Positions 43,523 through 52,910 of a stretch of 64,000 nt of DNA are shown here, piece by piece. The stretch is from Oscillospiraceae bacterium (GTDB taxonomy: Bacteria > Bacillota > Clostridia > Oscillospirales > Ruminococcaceae), in assembly GCA_017472965.1 (NCBI GenBank), contig JAFUNR010000036.1, positions 1 through 64,000 of the forward strand. Direction: 5' to 3'. Made by a program: the position numbers and the translations under genes. The notes below the pieces were generated by a model. It worked only from the letters and a program-made list of their open reading frames with translations, was not told the origin of the DNA and searched no databases. The first letter of the stretch is position 1. Each line of letters begins with the position of its first letter.

Positions 43523-44707
43523 ATGAATTGGAAACGGGTCTGTTCGGCGCTGCTGGCGGCAGCGTTACTGTTTTGCGCCGGTATTCGCGTCTTTGCCGCA
43601 GAAATTCCGGAGGAAGCACTGCCGGCAGCAGTATCGCAGCCTTCATTACCCTGCCGTGCGGCACTGCTGATGAGCAGCGATACGGGGGAGGTTTTATATG
43701 AAATGAACGCCGATGAAGAACTGGCGATGGCATCCATCACCAAGGTGATGACGGTGCTGCTGGCTTTTGAGGCGCTGGAGGCGGGAAAAATTCATTTGGA
43801 GGATGCAGTGCCGGTGACAAAGCACGCGGCTTCCATGGGCGGCAGCCAGATCTGGCTGGAGCCGGGTGAGCATTTCACTCTGCATGAGATGCTCAAGGCG
43901 ATCTGCGTCAATTCCGCAAACGATGCCGCCGTTGCGGTGGCGGAATTTGTCGGCGGCAGTGAGCCTGCTTTTGTGGAACAGATGAATACCCGCGCCGCGG
44001 AGTTGGGTATGATGCACACCTGCTTCAAAAACGCCTGCGGACTGGATGAGGAGGGACATCATTCCACCGCACGGGATATCGCAGTGATGAGCCGCGAGCT
44101 GATGCGTCACGAGGCGGTGTTTGAGTATACAAAGATATGGACGGATACGCTGCGCGGCGGTGAAACGCAGTTGACCAATACCAACAAGCTCCTTCGCAGC
44201 TACGACGGGATCACAGGCCTGAAAACAGGCACTACCGGCAAAGCAGGCGTGTGTATCACAGCCAGCGCCACGCGGGAAGGCACCGGCCTGATCGCTGTCA
44301 TTCTCGGCTCTGCCAGCAGCAAGGAGCGTTTTGCTGCAGCCACAGCGCTGCTGGATTACGGTTACGCCAATTTTGAGCGGGCGGATGTGCCGGCGGTGCA
44401 GGAGCTGCCTGCCGGTCTGCCGGTGAAGGGCGGCAGCGAGAAATTCGTACCGATATCCTGTCAGCTGCCGCAAAGCTTGGTGGTGAAAAAAGGAGAGAGC
44501 GGGGCGCTTCGCTGTGAGCTGGTGCTGCAGGAGCAGCTGCAGGCTCCTGTTGCTGCGGGTGCGCAGGTGGGAGAGATCTCGGTTTATAACGGGGATACGC
44601 TCGTGCAGACCTGCCCTGTGGTGACGCAGATCGGCGTAGAGAAGATGACCTTCCGGCTGGCTATGCAGCTTTTGTTGAATGCACTGTTCCAAATACAGGA
44701 TAAATGA
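43523..44707 (+). CDS. serine-type D-Ala-D-Ala carboxypeptidase (DacF/PBP5 type)
   Basis: 394 residues. The signal peptide ends near GIRVFAAE (about residue 26). The catalytic S71-x-x-K74 motif is SITK, followed by the SAN triad (VNSANDAAVAV) and GLKTGTTGKAG. A C-terminal PBP5-type beta domain and a final amphipathic segment (LAMQLLLNALFQIQDK) would peripherally anchor it. It trims the terminal D-Ala of peptidoglycan stem peptides. A strong AGGAGG ribosome site fixes the ATG. Sporulation DacF or vegetative DacA cannot be distinguished. Confidence 0.92.
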   Translation: MNWKRVCSALLAAALLFCAGIRVFAAEIPEEALPAAVSQPSLPCRAALLMSSDTGEVLYEMNADEELAMASITKVMTVLLAFEALEAGKIHLEDAVPVTKHAASMGGSQIWLEPGEHFTLHEMLKAICVNSANDAAVAVAEFVGGSEPAFVEQMNTRAAELGMMHTCFKNACGLDEEGHHSTARDIAVMSRELMRHEAVFEYTKIWTDTLRGGETQLTNTNKLLRSYDGITGLKTGTTGKAGVCITASATREGTGLIAVILGSASSKERFAAATALLDYGYANFERADVPAVQELPAGLPVKGGSEKFVPISCQLPQSLVVKKGESGALRCELVLQEQLQAPVAAGAQVGEISVYNGDTLVQTCPVVTQIGVEKMTFRLAMQLLLNALFQIQDK

Positions 44708-44750
44708 GAAATTTGCAGATGAAAATTTGCTTTTTTTCCGCAAACAAAAC

Positions 44751-44779
44751 TTGACTTATACACCTGTTTCCTATATTAT
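44751..44779 (+). promoter_or_regulatory. promoter of pgi
   Basis: TTGACT (44751-44756) and TATTAT (44774-44779) with a 17-bp spacer, 55 bp before the ATG. Confidence 0.7.
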
Positions 44780-44833
44780 ATTAACATAAGTACCCATCGG
44801 TTCTTTCATAGAAAAACAGAAGGAGTATAAACC

Positions 44834-46168
44834 ATGTCTGTCAGGTTTAACGGAAAGTATCTGAATGGCTTTGTCCGCGAAGATGAATTTTCACATATCT
44901 GGCCGCAGGTGGAACTGGCGCACAAGCAGCTGGAAGATCGCAGCGGCCCGGGCAGTGATTTCCTTGGCTGGGTGAATCTGCCCCGTGATTACGACCGTGA
45001 AGAGTTCGCCCGCATCAAGGCCGCAGCACAGAAGATCATTTCGGATACCGATGTGCTGATCGTCATCGGCATCGGCGGCTCGTATCTGGGTGCCCGTGCC
45101 GTGATCGAGGCCGTCGGTTCCATCCAGTACAACAGTGTCTGCAAAGCCACTCCGCAGATTTTCTTTGCGGGCAACACCATCAGCCCCAACGCACTGAATG
45201 ATCTTATGGTCATCTGCGAGGGCAAGCGTGTCAGTGTCAATGTCATTTCCAAGAGTGGTACCACCACCGAGCCCGCCATCGCCTTCCGCGTATTCAAAAA
45301 GTATCTGGAAGAGCGCTACGGCGTGGAGGAAGCCCGCAAGCGTATTTACGCCACCACCGATGCCCGCAAGGGTACTCTGAAGGAGCTGGCGGATGCCGAA
45401 GGTTACGAGAGCTTCGTGGTACCCGATGATGTGGGCGGCCGTTTCTCGGTGCTCACTGCCGTAGGTCTGCTGCCCATCGCCTGTGCCGGTATCGATATCG
45501 ATGCCCTGATGGCCGGTGCCGCTGCCGCTGCGGATAAACTGTCCGTGTGCGATCCGACCAACGATTGTTACCGCTATGCTGCAGCCCGCAACATTCTGTA
45601 CCGCCGCGGCTACTGCGTGGAAACGCTGGTCAGCTATGAGCCTAATTTCACCATGATGAATGAGTGGTTCAAGCAGCTGTACGGCGAAAGCGAGGGTAAG
45701 GACGGCAAGGGTCTGATGCCCACCAGTGTCATCAACTCCACCGATCTGCACTCCATGGGCCAGTTCGTTCAGGACGGCGCCCGTATCATGTTCGAAACCG
45801 TGGTCGATATCAAGAAGCCTGTCAGAGATTTTCTGGTGGAAGCCGATGCCGAAAACCGCGACGGCCTGAATTTCCTGGCCGGCATGGGGCTGGCAGAGGT
45901 CAACCGCAAGGCGATGCTGGGCACCATTCTTGCTCACAACGACGGCGGCGTTCCCAACATTGTGCTGGAGACTGAGAGCCTTGGTGAGTACGATCTGGGC
46001 TATCTGATCTACTTCTTTGAGCGTGCCTGCGCCATCAGCGGCTATCTGCTGGGTGTCAATCCCTTCGATCAGCCCGGCGTGGAAAGCTATAAGAAGAATA
46101 TGTTCGCACTGCTGGGCAAGCCCGGTTACGAGGCGCAGAAGGCCGAACTGGAAGCAAAGCTTGGCTGA
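44834..46168 (+). CDS. pgi: glucose-6-phosphate isomerase
   Basis: 444 residues, the short bacterial form. [35 protein letters not shown] and [15 protein letters not shown] are the sugar-phosphate isomerase motifs. [12 protein letters not shown] and the C-terminal [17 protein letters not shown] carry the catalytic His/Lys region. It interconverts glucose-6-phosphate and fructose-6-phosphate, connecting glycogen breakdown, glycolysis and the amino-sugar supply for nonulosonic acid. It has its own promoter. Confidence 0.96.
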   Translation: MSVRFNGKYLNGFVREDEFSHIWPQVELAHKQLEDRSGPGSDFLGWVNLPRDYDREEFARIKAAAQKIISDTDVLIVIGIGGSYLGARAVIEAVGSIQYNSVCKATPQIFFAGNTISPNALNDLMVICEGKRVSVNVISKSGTTTEPAIAFRVFKKYLEERYGVEEARKRIYATTDARKGTLKELADAEGYESFVVPDDVGGRFSVLTAVGLLPIACAGIDIDALMAGAAAAADKLSVCDPTNDCYRYAAARNILYRRGYCVETLVSYEPNFTMMNEWFKQLYGESEGKDGKGLMPTSVINSTDLHSMGQFVQDGARIMFETVVDIKKPVRDFLVEADAENRDGLNFLAGMGLAEVNRKAMLGTILAHNDGGVPNIVLETESLGEYDLGYLIYFFERACAISGYLLGVNPFDQPGVESYKKNMFALLGKPGYEAQKAELEAKLG

Positions 46169-46237
46169 TCCTATCCGCAAATATATCGTAAATCAAGACG
46201 CTGAACCGCGTCATGAAAATAAAGGAGGTTAATCATT

Positions 46238-46642
46238 ATGATTAAACTGATTACTGGCACCAAGGGCACCGGCAAGACCAAGACCATGATCGAAATGATC
46301 AACAAGTCTGCTGAAACCACTCCCGGCAACGTTGTGTGCATTGAGAAGTCCATGAAGCTTACTTACGATGTAAGCCACAAGGTTCGTCTGATCGACGTAG
46401 ATGAGTACGCCATTGATGGTTACGAGACTCTGTACGGCTTTATCGCCGGTGTGCTGGCTGGTAACTACGATATCGTTGAGGTTTACATTGACGGTGTTCT
46501 GAAGATCGGCGGCGGTGATCTGGTCGGTCTGGAGTGCCTGCTGAAGAAGCTGGAGAGCCTGTCCAAGGGCAGTGTCAGCTTTGTCATCACGGTCTCTGCC
46601 GATGTCGAGACTCTGACCCCCGGTATCAAGGCTTACCTGTAA
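46238..46642 (+). CDS. small P-loop ATP-binding protein of unknown function
   Basis: 134 residues. A Walker A motif TGTKGTGKTKTM lies at residues 6-17, followed by an alternating alpha/beta core with DVDEYAI and VEVYIDGVLKIGG, where hydrophobic strands end in Asp. No membrane or signal segment. AAAGGAGG precedes the ATG. Codon use is very regular, suggesting high expression. It lies between pgi and the yceD-rpmF pair and ends in a strong terminator. I recall similar short P-loop proteins in Oscillospiraceae, sometimes labelled PilT-like, but no function is established that I can name. Confidence 0.8.
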   Translation: MIKLITGTKGTGKTKTMIEMINKSAETTPGNVVCIEKSMKLTYDVSHKVRLIDVDEYAIDGYETLYGFIAGVLAGNYDIVEVYIDGVLKIGGGDLVGLECLLKKLESLSKGSVSFVITVSADVETLTPGIKAYL

Positions 46643-46660
46643 TTTTACAAAACCAAAAGA

Positions 46661-46713
46661 ACAGAGCCCCGATGCGGCGGAAAACTGCGAAAAATCGGGG
46701 CTCTGTCAAACTT
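46661..46713 (+). terminator. intrinsic terminator
   Basis: A 13-bp perfect stem, ACAGAGCCCCGAT with ATCGGGGCTCTGT (46661-46673, 46694-46706), with a T run shortly after. Confidence 0.8.
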
Positions 46714-46729
46714 TTTTTGTGCAATGGAC

Positions 46730-46758
46730 TTGACAAAAGACCGTTGTAAGGGTATAAT
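46730..46758 (+). promoter_or_regulatory. perfect consensus promoter of yceD-rpmF
   Basis: TTGACA (46730-46735) and TATAAT (46753-46758), exactly 17 bp apart; 29 bp lie between the -10 and the ATG. Confidence 0.9.
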
Positions 46759-46787
46759 ACTCTTTGTGACGTTTGGGGATAGATGCC

Positions 46788-47279
46788 ATGTTTCTGGATA
46801 TTCGTAAACTGTTTTCCCAACCGGAAAGCGCACAGTCCCCGGCTTTCTCCTTTGATTTTTCAGGCGAGGATTTCCCCGGTTACCGGATGGAAGCCCCCTG
46901 CGAAGGCAAACTGGAGATCAGCTGGGAAGGGCACGGACATCGGCTTCGGCTGAAGCTGGAAGCGCAGGCTGCTGTTTCGGCAGAGTGCGCACGCTGTCTT
47001 AAGCCTGTGCAGACAAGCTTTCCGCTGAATCGTACCATTCTTCTGCGTGAGCAGGATTGGATGGATAACGAGGAGGATCTGCCGCTTACGGCAGAGGGTA
47101 AGCTGGATGTATCCGAACTGGTTTACACAGAGATCGTTGTGACGGCTCCGTCCATGTTTCTGTGTGATGAGAATTGTCAAGGACTCTGTCCCGTCTGCGG
47201 CAAGGAACGCGCTCTGGGTTGTACCTGTGAGGAAAATGTCACAGACGGCAGATTTTCTATCTTAAACCAACTGTTGTAA
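46788..47279 (+). CDS. yceD: DUF177/YceD large ribosomal RNA accumulation protein
   Basis: 163 residues. The middle carries the family signature AECARCLKPVQTSF, and the C-terminus the Cys cluster CDENCQGLCPVCG, followed by CTCEEN, probably zinc binding. YceD proteins help 23S rRNA accumulate and are nearly always next to rpmF, as here. The ATG at 46788 is preceded by GGGGAT; a TTG five codons upstream is unlikely. Confidence 0.9.
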   Translation: MFLDIRKLFSQPESAQSPAFSFDFSGEDFPGYRMEAPCEGKLEISWEGHGHRLRLKLEAQAAVSAECARCLKPVQTSFPLNRTILLREQDWMDNEEDLPLTAEGKLDVSELVYTEIVVTAPSMFLCDENCQGLCPVCGKERALGCTCEENVTDGRFSILNQLL

Positions 47280-47310
47280 ACAGTTGCATCTGAAATGAGG
47301 AGGTGCTAAT

Positions 47311-47493
47311 ATGGCAGTACCCAAGAGAAAGGTTTCCAAAGCGAGACGCGATAAAAGACGCTCCTCTGTCTGGAAGCTGACTGCTCCCGCTCTGGTCAAG
47401 TGCTCCAACTGCGGCGAGTACACCGTCCCCCACAAGGTTTGCGGCAATTGCGGCTTTTACAAGGGGAAAGAAGTCGTGAAGACAGAAGCCTGA
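47311..47493 (+). CDS. rpmF: 50S ribosomal protein L32
   Basis: 60 residues. MAVPKRKVSKARRDKRRS at the N-terminus and the zinc-type CSNCGEY...CGNCGFYKG with four Cys, the zinc-retaining form of L32. GAGGAGG ribosome site. Cotranscribed with yceD. Confidence 0.97.
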   Translation: MAVPKRKVSKARRDKRRSSVWKLTAPALVKCSNCGEYTVPHKVCGNCGFYKGKEVVKTEA

Positions 47494-47513
47494 GCTGACA
47501 GGTAAAAGAGAGA

Positions 47514-47542
47514 GGGGAGGAGTAATATCCTTCCCTTTTTTT
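47514..47542 (+). terminator. terminator after rpmF
   Basis: An 8-bp stem GGGGAGGA/TCCTTCCC with 6-nt loop and a run of seven T. Confidence 0.75.
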
Positions 47543-47572
47543 CTGCAAAAGACAAAGCGAGGAAACGATCCT

Positions 47573-48874
47573 ATGGCTGTTACCATTGAATCGCTGGAAA
47601 AAGGCAGCCCTGCCGCACGGCTCGGACTTGCGGCGGGCGATATTCTTGTGACCGTTGACGGACATGAGATCAACGATATGCTGGATTACGAATTCTATAC
47701 CTCTCGCGCCGCATTTACACTTGCTGCGGTCTGCGGCGGTGAAGCACACGAATTCGCAGTTCAAAAAGAGGAATATCAGCCTTTCGGCTGCAATTTCAAA
47801 ACCTATCTGATCGATAAGCAGCACACCTGCTGCAACCGCTGTATCTTCTGTTTTGTGGATCAGATGCCCTGCGGTATGCGCGATACGCTGTATTTCAAGG
47901 ATGATGACGAACGCCTGAGCTTTCTGTACGGCAACTATATCACCCTGACCAATCTTTCTCAAAAGGAAGCTGACCGCATTGCTGCCATGCGCATTTCGCT
48001 CATCAATATCTCGGTGCATACCGTGGATCCGGAAATGCGGGTCAAAATGATGAAGAATAAACATTCCGGCGAGGTACTGCGCTATATCGACCAGTTCGCC
48101 GCCGCAGGTATCGAGATGAATTTTCAGATCGTGCTGTGTCCGGGCTGGAATGACGGTGATTATCTGCAGCAGTCGCTGGAAAAGCTCTCTTCGTATTATC
48201 CCGCTGCCCGCAGCATTGCGGTGGTGCCTATCGGTCTGACCAAATACCGCGAAGGGCTGCCGCACATTGATGCGCTTACTCCGGAAAGCGCCGCTGCCAC
48301 CATCGACCAGATCGAAGCGGTGGGTGAAGCCTGTCTTGAAAAATACGGCGAACGGCTGGTGTATCCCAGCGACGAATTCTTTTTGCTGGCGGGTCGTCCC
48401 ATCCCACCGGATGAGTATTATGGCGAATATGCCCAGTTGGAAAACGGCGTGGGTATGATGCGTCTGCTCAGCGTGGAATTCGACGCCGCCCTGCAGCACA
48501 GCCGCCGCAGGTGGCTGCCCCGCAAGGCGGATCTTGTCACCGGAGAAGCTGCATATCCGCTGCTGTGCGAGTTGGCACAGCGCTGCATGGAGAAAAATCC
48601 CGGTGTAAAACTGACCGTTCACATGGTGAAAAACGAGTTTTTCGGCGGCAATGTCACTGTGACGGGTCTTGTCACCGGCGGGGATCTGCTCCGGCAACTG
48701 GCAGGCAGACTCACATCGCATGAGCTGCTGCTGCCCCGTGTGATGCTGCGGGCAGAGCGCGACCTGTTTTTGGATGATGTCCATGTGGACGATGTGGCAA
48801 AGAAGCTGAATGTTCGCGTGCGCGTGACCGAAAGTGACGGCGCGGATCTGCTGGCTGCCATGCTTGGCCGCTGA
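47573..48874 (+). CDS. DUF512 radical SAM protein with PDZ domain
   Basis: 433 residues. The N-terminal PDZ-like region (GSPAARLGLAAGDILVTVDGHEI) precedes the cluster motif CCNRCIFCFVDQMPCGMR, an atypical Cys arrangement for radical SAM binding. DDERLSFLYGNYITLTNL and the DUF512 C-terminal half ending in GADLLAAMLGR follow. The family (TIGR03279-type) is universal in Clostridia and lies next to der; its role is not established. Here it precedes der by 120 bp. GCGAGGA serves as ribosome site. Confidence 0.9.
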   Translation: MAVTIESLEKGSPAARLGLAAGDILVTVDGHEINDMLDYEFYTSRAAFTLAAVCGGEAHEFAVQKEEYQPFGCNFKTYLIDKQHTCCNRCIFCFVDQMPCGMRDTLYFKDDDERLSFLYGNYITLTNLSQKEADRIAAMRISLINISVHTVDPEMRVKMMKNKHSGEVLRYIDQFAAAGIEMNFQIVLCPGWNDGDYLQQSLEKLSSYYPAARSIAVVPIGLTKYREGLPHIDALTPESAAATIDQIEAVGEACLEKYGERLVYPSDEFFLLAGRPIPPDEYYGEYAQLENGVGMMRLLSVEFDAALQHSRRRWLPRKADLVTGEAAYPLLCELAQRCMEKNPGVKLTVHMVKNEFFGGNVTVTGLVTGGDLLRQLAGRLTSHELLLPRVMLRAERDLFLDDVHVDDVAKKLNVRVRVTESDGADLLAAMLGR

Positions 48875-48994
48875 TATATACTCGCGGATCCCTCTGCACG
48901 GCGCGGCCGTGAGCAGAGAAAATCAATCGATCAAGTGATAAACCGTTGCCGCAACGGATACGATATGTGTTGTAGGAAGGAGAGATGACCGTTT

Positions 48995-50317
48995 ATGGCA
49001 AAACCGATCGTTGCTATCGTGGGCCGGCCCAATGTGGGTAAGTCCACCCTGTTCAATAAACTGATCGGCCAGCGTCTGGCCATCGTGGAGGATGTTCCCG
49101 GCGTGACCCGGGACCGTATTTTTGGTAACTGCACCTGGCAGGATCACGAATTTCTGCTGGTGGATACCGGCGGTATCGAGCCGACTGTTGATACCGGTCT
49201 GCTGCTGCATATGCGCCAGCAGGCAGAGCTTGCCATCGATACCGCACAGGCCATTCTGTTTGTTACCGATCTGAAAAGCGGTATGACTGCCGCCGATGAG
49301 GAGATCGCCGAAATGCTGCGCCGCAGCAGTAAACCGGTGTTTACGGTGGTCAATAAATGCGATGCCACCGGTAATATCCCTGCCGAGGTGTACGATTTTT
49401 ACACCCTTGGTATGGGTGAGGTGTATCCGGTTTCTTCACTGCACGGCCACGGTACAGGCGATCTGCTGGAGGATCTGTGCAGCGTGCTGACATTCGATGA
49501 TGGGCGCACCGATGAGGATGAACGCATTCAGGTTGCCGTTATCGGCCGCCCCAATGTGGGCAAAAGCTCGCTGGTCAACAAAATTCTGGGCGAAAACCGC
49601 ATGATCGTTGCCAACGAAGCCGGCACCACCCGTGATGCCATCGACAGCGATGTGGATAACGCCTGGGGCAAGTTTACCTTTATTGATACCGCCGGTATGC
49701 GCAAGCGCGGCAAGGTGGAGGACGGCGTGGAGCGCTACAGCATCATCCGTTCTCTGGCTGCTGTAGAGCGTGCGCAGGTCTGTGTTATTATGATCGATGG
49801 TACTGTCGGCTTTACCGAGCAGGATTCCAAGGTGGCGGGCTATGCCCATGAGCAGGGCAAGGCCTGCATCATTGCCGTCAACAAGTGGGATGCCGTGGAG
49901 AAAGACGACAAGACCATGGATATTATGCGCAAGAATCTGGAGCAGGATTTCAGCTTCATGAGTTATGCGCCTATCATTTTCATTTCGGCACAGACCGGTC
50001 AGCGCATTGACCGTCTGATGGAGCTGATCTGTTATGTCAATAACCAGAATGCCATGCGTATCACCACCGGCAATCTGAATGATCTGCTGGCCCGTGCCAC
50101 TGCCCGTGTGCAGCCGCCCAGCGATAAAGGCAAGCGCCTGAAGATCTATTATATGACACAGATATCCACCCGGCCGCCCACCTTTGTGGCCTTCATCAAT
50201 TCCCGTCAGCTGTTCCATTTCTCCTATGAGCGCTATCTGGAAAACCAGATCCGCGAGGTTTACGGTCTGGAGGGCACGCCTATCCGCATCCAGCCCCGTG
50301 AGCGCGGCGAAAAATGA
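48995..50317 (+). CDS. der: ribosome-assembly GTPase Der (EngA)
   Basis: 440 residues with two tandem GTPase domains and a KH-like C-terminus. GRPNVGKST near residue 9 and again GRPNVGKSS near residue 187 are the two G1 loops. DTGGIEP and DTAGMRK are the G3 loops, NKCD and NKWD the G4 motifs. It matures the 50S subunit. AAGGAGA lies upstream; the ATG is unambiguous. Confidence 0.97.
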   Translation: MAKPIVAIVGRPNVGKSTLFNKLIGQRLAIVEDVPGVTRDRIFGNCTWQDHEFLLVDTGGIEPTVDTGLLLHMRQQAELAIDTAQAILFVTDLKSGMTAADEEIAEMLRRSSKPVFTVVNKCDATGNIPAEVYDFYTLGMGEVYPVSSLHGHGTGDLLEDLCSVLTFDDGRTDEDERIQVAVIGRPNVGKSSLVNKILGENRMIVANEAGTTRDAIDSDVDNAWGKFTFIDTAGMRKRGKVEDGVERYSIIRSLAAVERAQVCVIMIDGTVGFTEQDSKVAGYAHEQGKACIIAVNKWDAVEKDDKTMDIMRKNLEQDFSFMSYAPIIFISAQTGQRIDRLMELICYVNNQNAMRITTGNLNDLLARATARVQPPSDKGKRLKIYYMTQISTRPPTFVAFINSRQLFHFSYERYLENQIREVYGLEGTPIRIQPRERGEK

Positions 50318-50380
50318 TCGATTCCCTTTTTGAAGAAAACATAAGGCGTTTTCCGTTATCTGCATAAAGGAGGAATGACC

Positions 50381-51214
50381 GTGTTTTTTGAATTTCTGAA
50401 AGCTGTGCTTTTCGGTATCGTGCAGGGCATCACTGAATGGCTGCCTATCAGCAGCACCGGCCATATGATCCTGCTGGATGAGCTGGTGCAGTTGGATGTG
50501 TCGGATGCCTTTTACGAGCTGTTTCAGGTGGTGATCCAGCTTGGCTCGGTGCTGGCGGTGCTGGTGTTGTACTTCCACCGGCTGAACCCGTTTTCACCCC
50601 AAAAAAGTCCGCAGGAAAAACAGCGTACCTGGCAGATGTGGTTCAAGGTGGTGGTCGGTGTGCTGCCGCTTGTGGTGCCTGCGCTGTTACTGGATGATTT
50701 TATCGACGAGCATTTTTACAATTATACGGTGGTTGCCATTGCGTTGATCGTTTACGGTGTGCTGTTTATTCTGGTGGAAAACCGCAGCCGCAGCCGTAAA
50801 CCGCAGGTGACGCAGCTGGAACAGCTCAGCTATGGCCGCGCCGCTCTGGTGGGTGTGGTACAGATGCTGGCGATCATTCCCGGAACCTCGCGCTCCGGAT
50901 CCACCATTCTGGGTGCCATGTTACTGGGACTGGACCGTTCTCTTGCCGCCGAATTTTCATTTTTCATGGCGATCCCCGTCATGGCCGGAGCAAGTGGCCT
51001 GAAAGCGGTAAAATACCTGTTGGAGGGCGGTCTTGCATTCACCTCCACGGAATGGATGATCCTCATCACCGGCACGGTGGTGGCGTTCCTTGTGTCGCTT
51101 GTGGCCATTCGTTTTCTTGTGCAATTCGTTAAAAAACACGATTTCAAGGCCTTTGGTGCATATCGTATTGTGCTTGGCCTTGTTGTACTGGCGTATTTCC
51201 TGCTGGCACGGTAA
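50381..51214 (+). CDS. uppP: undecaprenyl-diphosphate phosphatase
   Basis: 277 residues, eight hydrophobic segments. GIVQGITEWLPISSTGHM holds the Glu-rich first catalytic motif, and IPGTSRSGSTILGAM the second with the Ser/Arg pair. It recycles undecaprenyl pyrophosphate for wall and surface-polymer synthesis. A GTG start at 50381 is chosen, 7 nt after AAAGGAGG; an ATG at 50375 is too close to that site. Confidence 0.95.
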   Translation: MFFEFLKAVLFGIVQGITEWLPISSTGHMILLDELVQLDVSDAFYELFQVVIQLGSVLAVLVLYFHRLNPFSPQKSPQEKQRTWQMWFKVVVGVLPLVVPALLLDDFIDEHFYNYTVVAIALIVYGVLFILVENRSRSRKPQVTQLEQLSYGRAALVGVVQMLAIIPGTSRSGSTILGAMLLGLDRSLAAEFSFFMAIPVMAGASGLKAVKYLLEGGLAFTSTEWMILITGTVVAFLVSLVAIRFLVQFVKKHDFKAFGAYRIVLGLVVLAYFLLAR

Positions 51215-51227
51215 ACAACCCTCTGTA

Positions 51228-51276
51228 AAAACTCCGCTGCAAAAGGTTCTGCACCTTTTACAGCGGAGTTTTTTGC
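51228..51276 (+). terminator. terminator after uppP
   Basis: The hairpin AACTCCGCTG...CAGCGGAGTT, with an inner AAAAGGT/ACCTTTT stem, followed by TTTTTT. Confidence 0.85.
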
Positions 51277-51347
51277 ATATCTGCGGCGGCTTTTTCATAC
51301 CTTTTACAAAACCGTGAATCTGGCTGTGGTATGGGGGAGAAACAGAT

Positions 51348-52820
51348 ATGACAAACACAGGCATTTATCAGGATATTGCTGCGCGTACCGGCGGAGATAT
51401 TTACATTGGTGTAGTCGGCCCTGTGCGTACCGGAAAAAGCACCTTCATTAAGCGCTTTATGGAAACGCTGGTACTGCCGAAGATCGCTGGCGGGCAGGCG
51501 CGTATGCGGGCGGTGGATGAACTGCCGCAATCGGCTGCGGGCCGCACCATCATGACCACCGAGCCGAAATTCATTCCGGAGCAGGCTGTGGAGATCCAGC
51601 CGGAGGAGGGGGTCAGCCTGCGGGCGCGTATGGTGGATTGCGTGGGATATCTTGTTCCCGGCGCCATGGGAGCACAGGAGGATGACCGTCCCCGCATGGT
51701 CAAATCCCCGTGGTTTGATGAGGAGGTTCCTTTTGATGTGGCGGCAGAAACCGGTACGCAAAAGGTGATCTGTGAGCATTCCACCATCGGGTTGGTGGTC
51801 ACCACCGATGGCAGTATCAGCGATATCCCGCGGGAAAGCTATGCTGCGGCAGAGGAACGGGTCATCCGCGAGCTGGAAGCCTTGGGAAAACCCTTTGTGA
51901 TCCTGCTCAACTGTGTTTCGCCGGCTTCGGCTTCCGCACGGCAGCTGGCGGAGGAGATGAGTGAAAAATATGCACGCAAGGTGCTGCCGGTCTCCTGTTT
52001 GGAACTGGAACTGGAGGATATCACCGAAATTTTAAAAAGCGTGCTGTATGAATTCCCGCTCAAGGAGCTTGCTTTCTGTATGCCGCGCTGGGTCACCATG
52101 CTGGATAAAGAGCACTGGCTGCAGCAGGCTGTGTATGGTGCGGTACAGAGCTATGCCGAGCAGCTGCACACCATGCAGGATGTGATGACGGCTGACCGGC
52201 TGGACTGCGAATATCTGAGCAGCAGCCGTGTGCTGGGAGCGGAGCTGGGTACCGGATGCGTGCGGGTGGAGCTTGCACTGAAAAACGACATCTTTTATCG
52301 CATTCTGGGCGAGACTACGGGTCTGGAGATTTGTGACGAAGCAAGTCTGATGCCCTGTGTCATTCAGCTGGCACGCATCCGGAAAGAATATGAAAAGGTG
52401 CGTTCTGCGCTGGAGCAGGTGGAGGCCACAGGTTACGGGATCGTCATGCCCTCCCTTGATGAACTGACACTGGAGGAGCCGGAGATCATCCGTCAGGGTG
52501 GACGGTATGGGGTTCGTCTGCGTGCCGGTGCACCCAGCATCCATATGATGAAAACCGATATCCACACCGAGGTTGCGCCCATTGTAGGCAGCGAAAAGCA
52601 GTCCGAGGAGCTTGTTATGAGCCTGATGAAGGATTTTGACGAGGATCCGCTGCGCATCTGGGAAAGCAATATCTTCGGAAAAAGTCTGCATGAGCTGGTC
52701 AACGAAGGGCTGCACAGCAAGCTGCTGCATATGCCGCAGGAGGCTCGTACCAAGCTGCAGGAAACGCTGGAACGCATCATCAATGACGGCTGCTCCGGCC
52801 TGATCTGCATAATTATTTGA
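51348..52820 (+). CDS. spoIVA: stage IV sporulation protein A (spore coat ATPase)
   Basis: 490 residues, normal length. The Walker A segment GVVGPVRTGKSTFIKRFM is at residues about 21-38; the middle domain and the C-terminal GLICIII tail are typical. SpoIVA polymerises on the forespore outer membrane as the base of the spore coat and is found only in endospore formers. The GGGGGAG site upstream and a late terminator make it monocistronic. No other sporulation gene is visible nearby. Confidence 0.95.
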   Translation: MTNTGIYQDIAARTGGDIYIGVVGPVRTGKSTFIKRFMETLVLPKIAGGQARMRAVDELPQSAAGRTIMTTEPKFIPEQAVEIQPEEGVSLRARMVDCVGYLVPGAMGAQEDDRPRMVKSPWFDEEVPFDVAAETGTQKVICEHSTIGLVVTTDGSISDIPRESYAAAEERVIRELEALGKPFVILLNCVSPASASARQLAEEMSEKYARKVLPVSCLELELEDITEILKSVLYEFPLKELAFCMPRWVTMLDKEHWLQQAVYGAVQSYAEQLHTMQDVMTADRLDCEYLSSSRVLGAELGTGCVRVELALKNDIFYRILGETTGLEICDEASLMPCVIQLARIRKEYEKVRSALEQVEATGYGIVMPSLDELTLEEPEIIRQGGRYGVRLRAGAPSIHMMKTDIHTEVAPIVGSEKQSEELVMSLMKDFDEDPLRIWESNIFGKSLHELVNEGLHSKLLHMPQEARTKLQETLERIINDGCSGLICIII

Positions 52821-52822
52821 AC

Positions 52823-52866
52823 AAAAAGCCGGCAAAGGGCAAAACAAAGCCCTCTGCCGGTTTTTG
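52823..52866 (+). terminator. terminator after spoIVA
   Basis: The hairpin AAAAGCCGGCA...TGCCGGTTTTT with an inner AGGGC/GCCCT pairing and T run. Confidence 0.85.
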
Positions 52867-52910
52867 TGTGCTGTTTGGAATGAGCGCGGTAATGCACAGC
52901 AAAGCGGTGT

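Noticed and set aside
48892..48917. Terminator between the DUF512 gene and der
   Set aside because: A CTCTGC/GCAGAG hairpin is present but imperfect and has no T run, so it is not called as a terminator.
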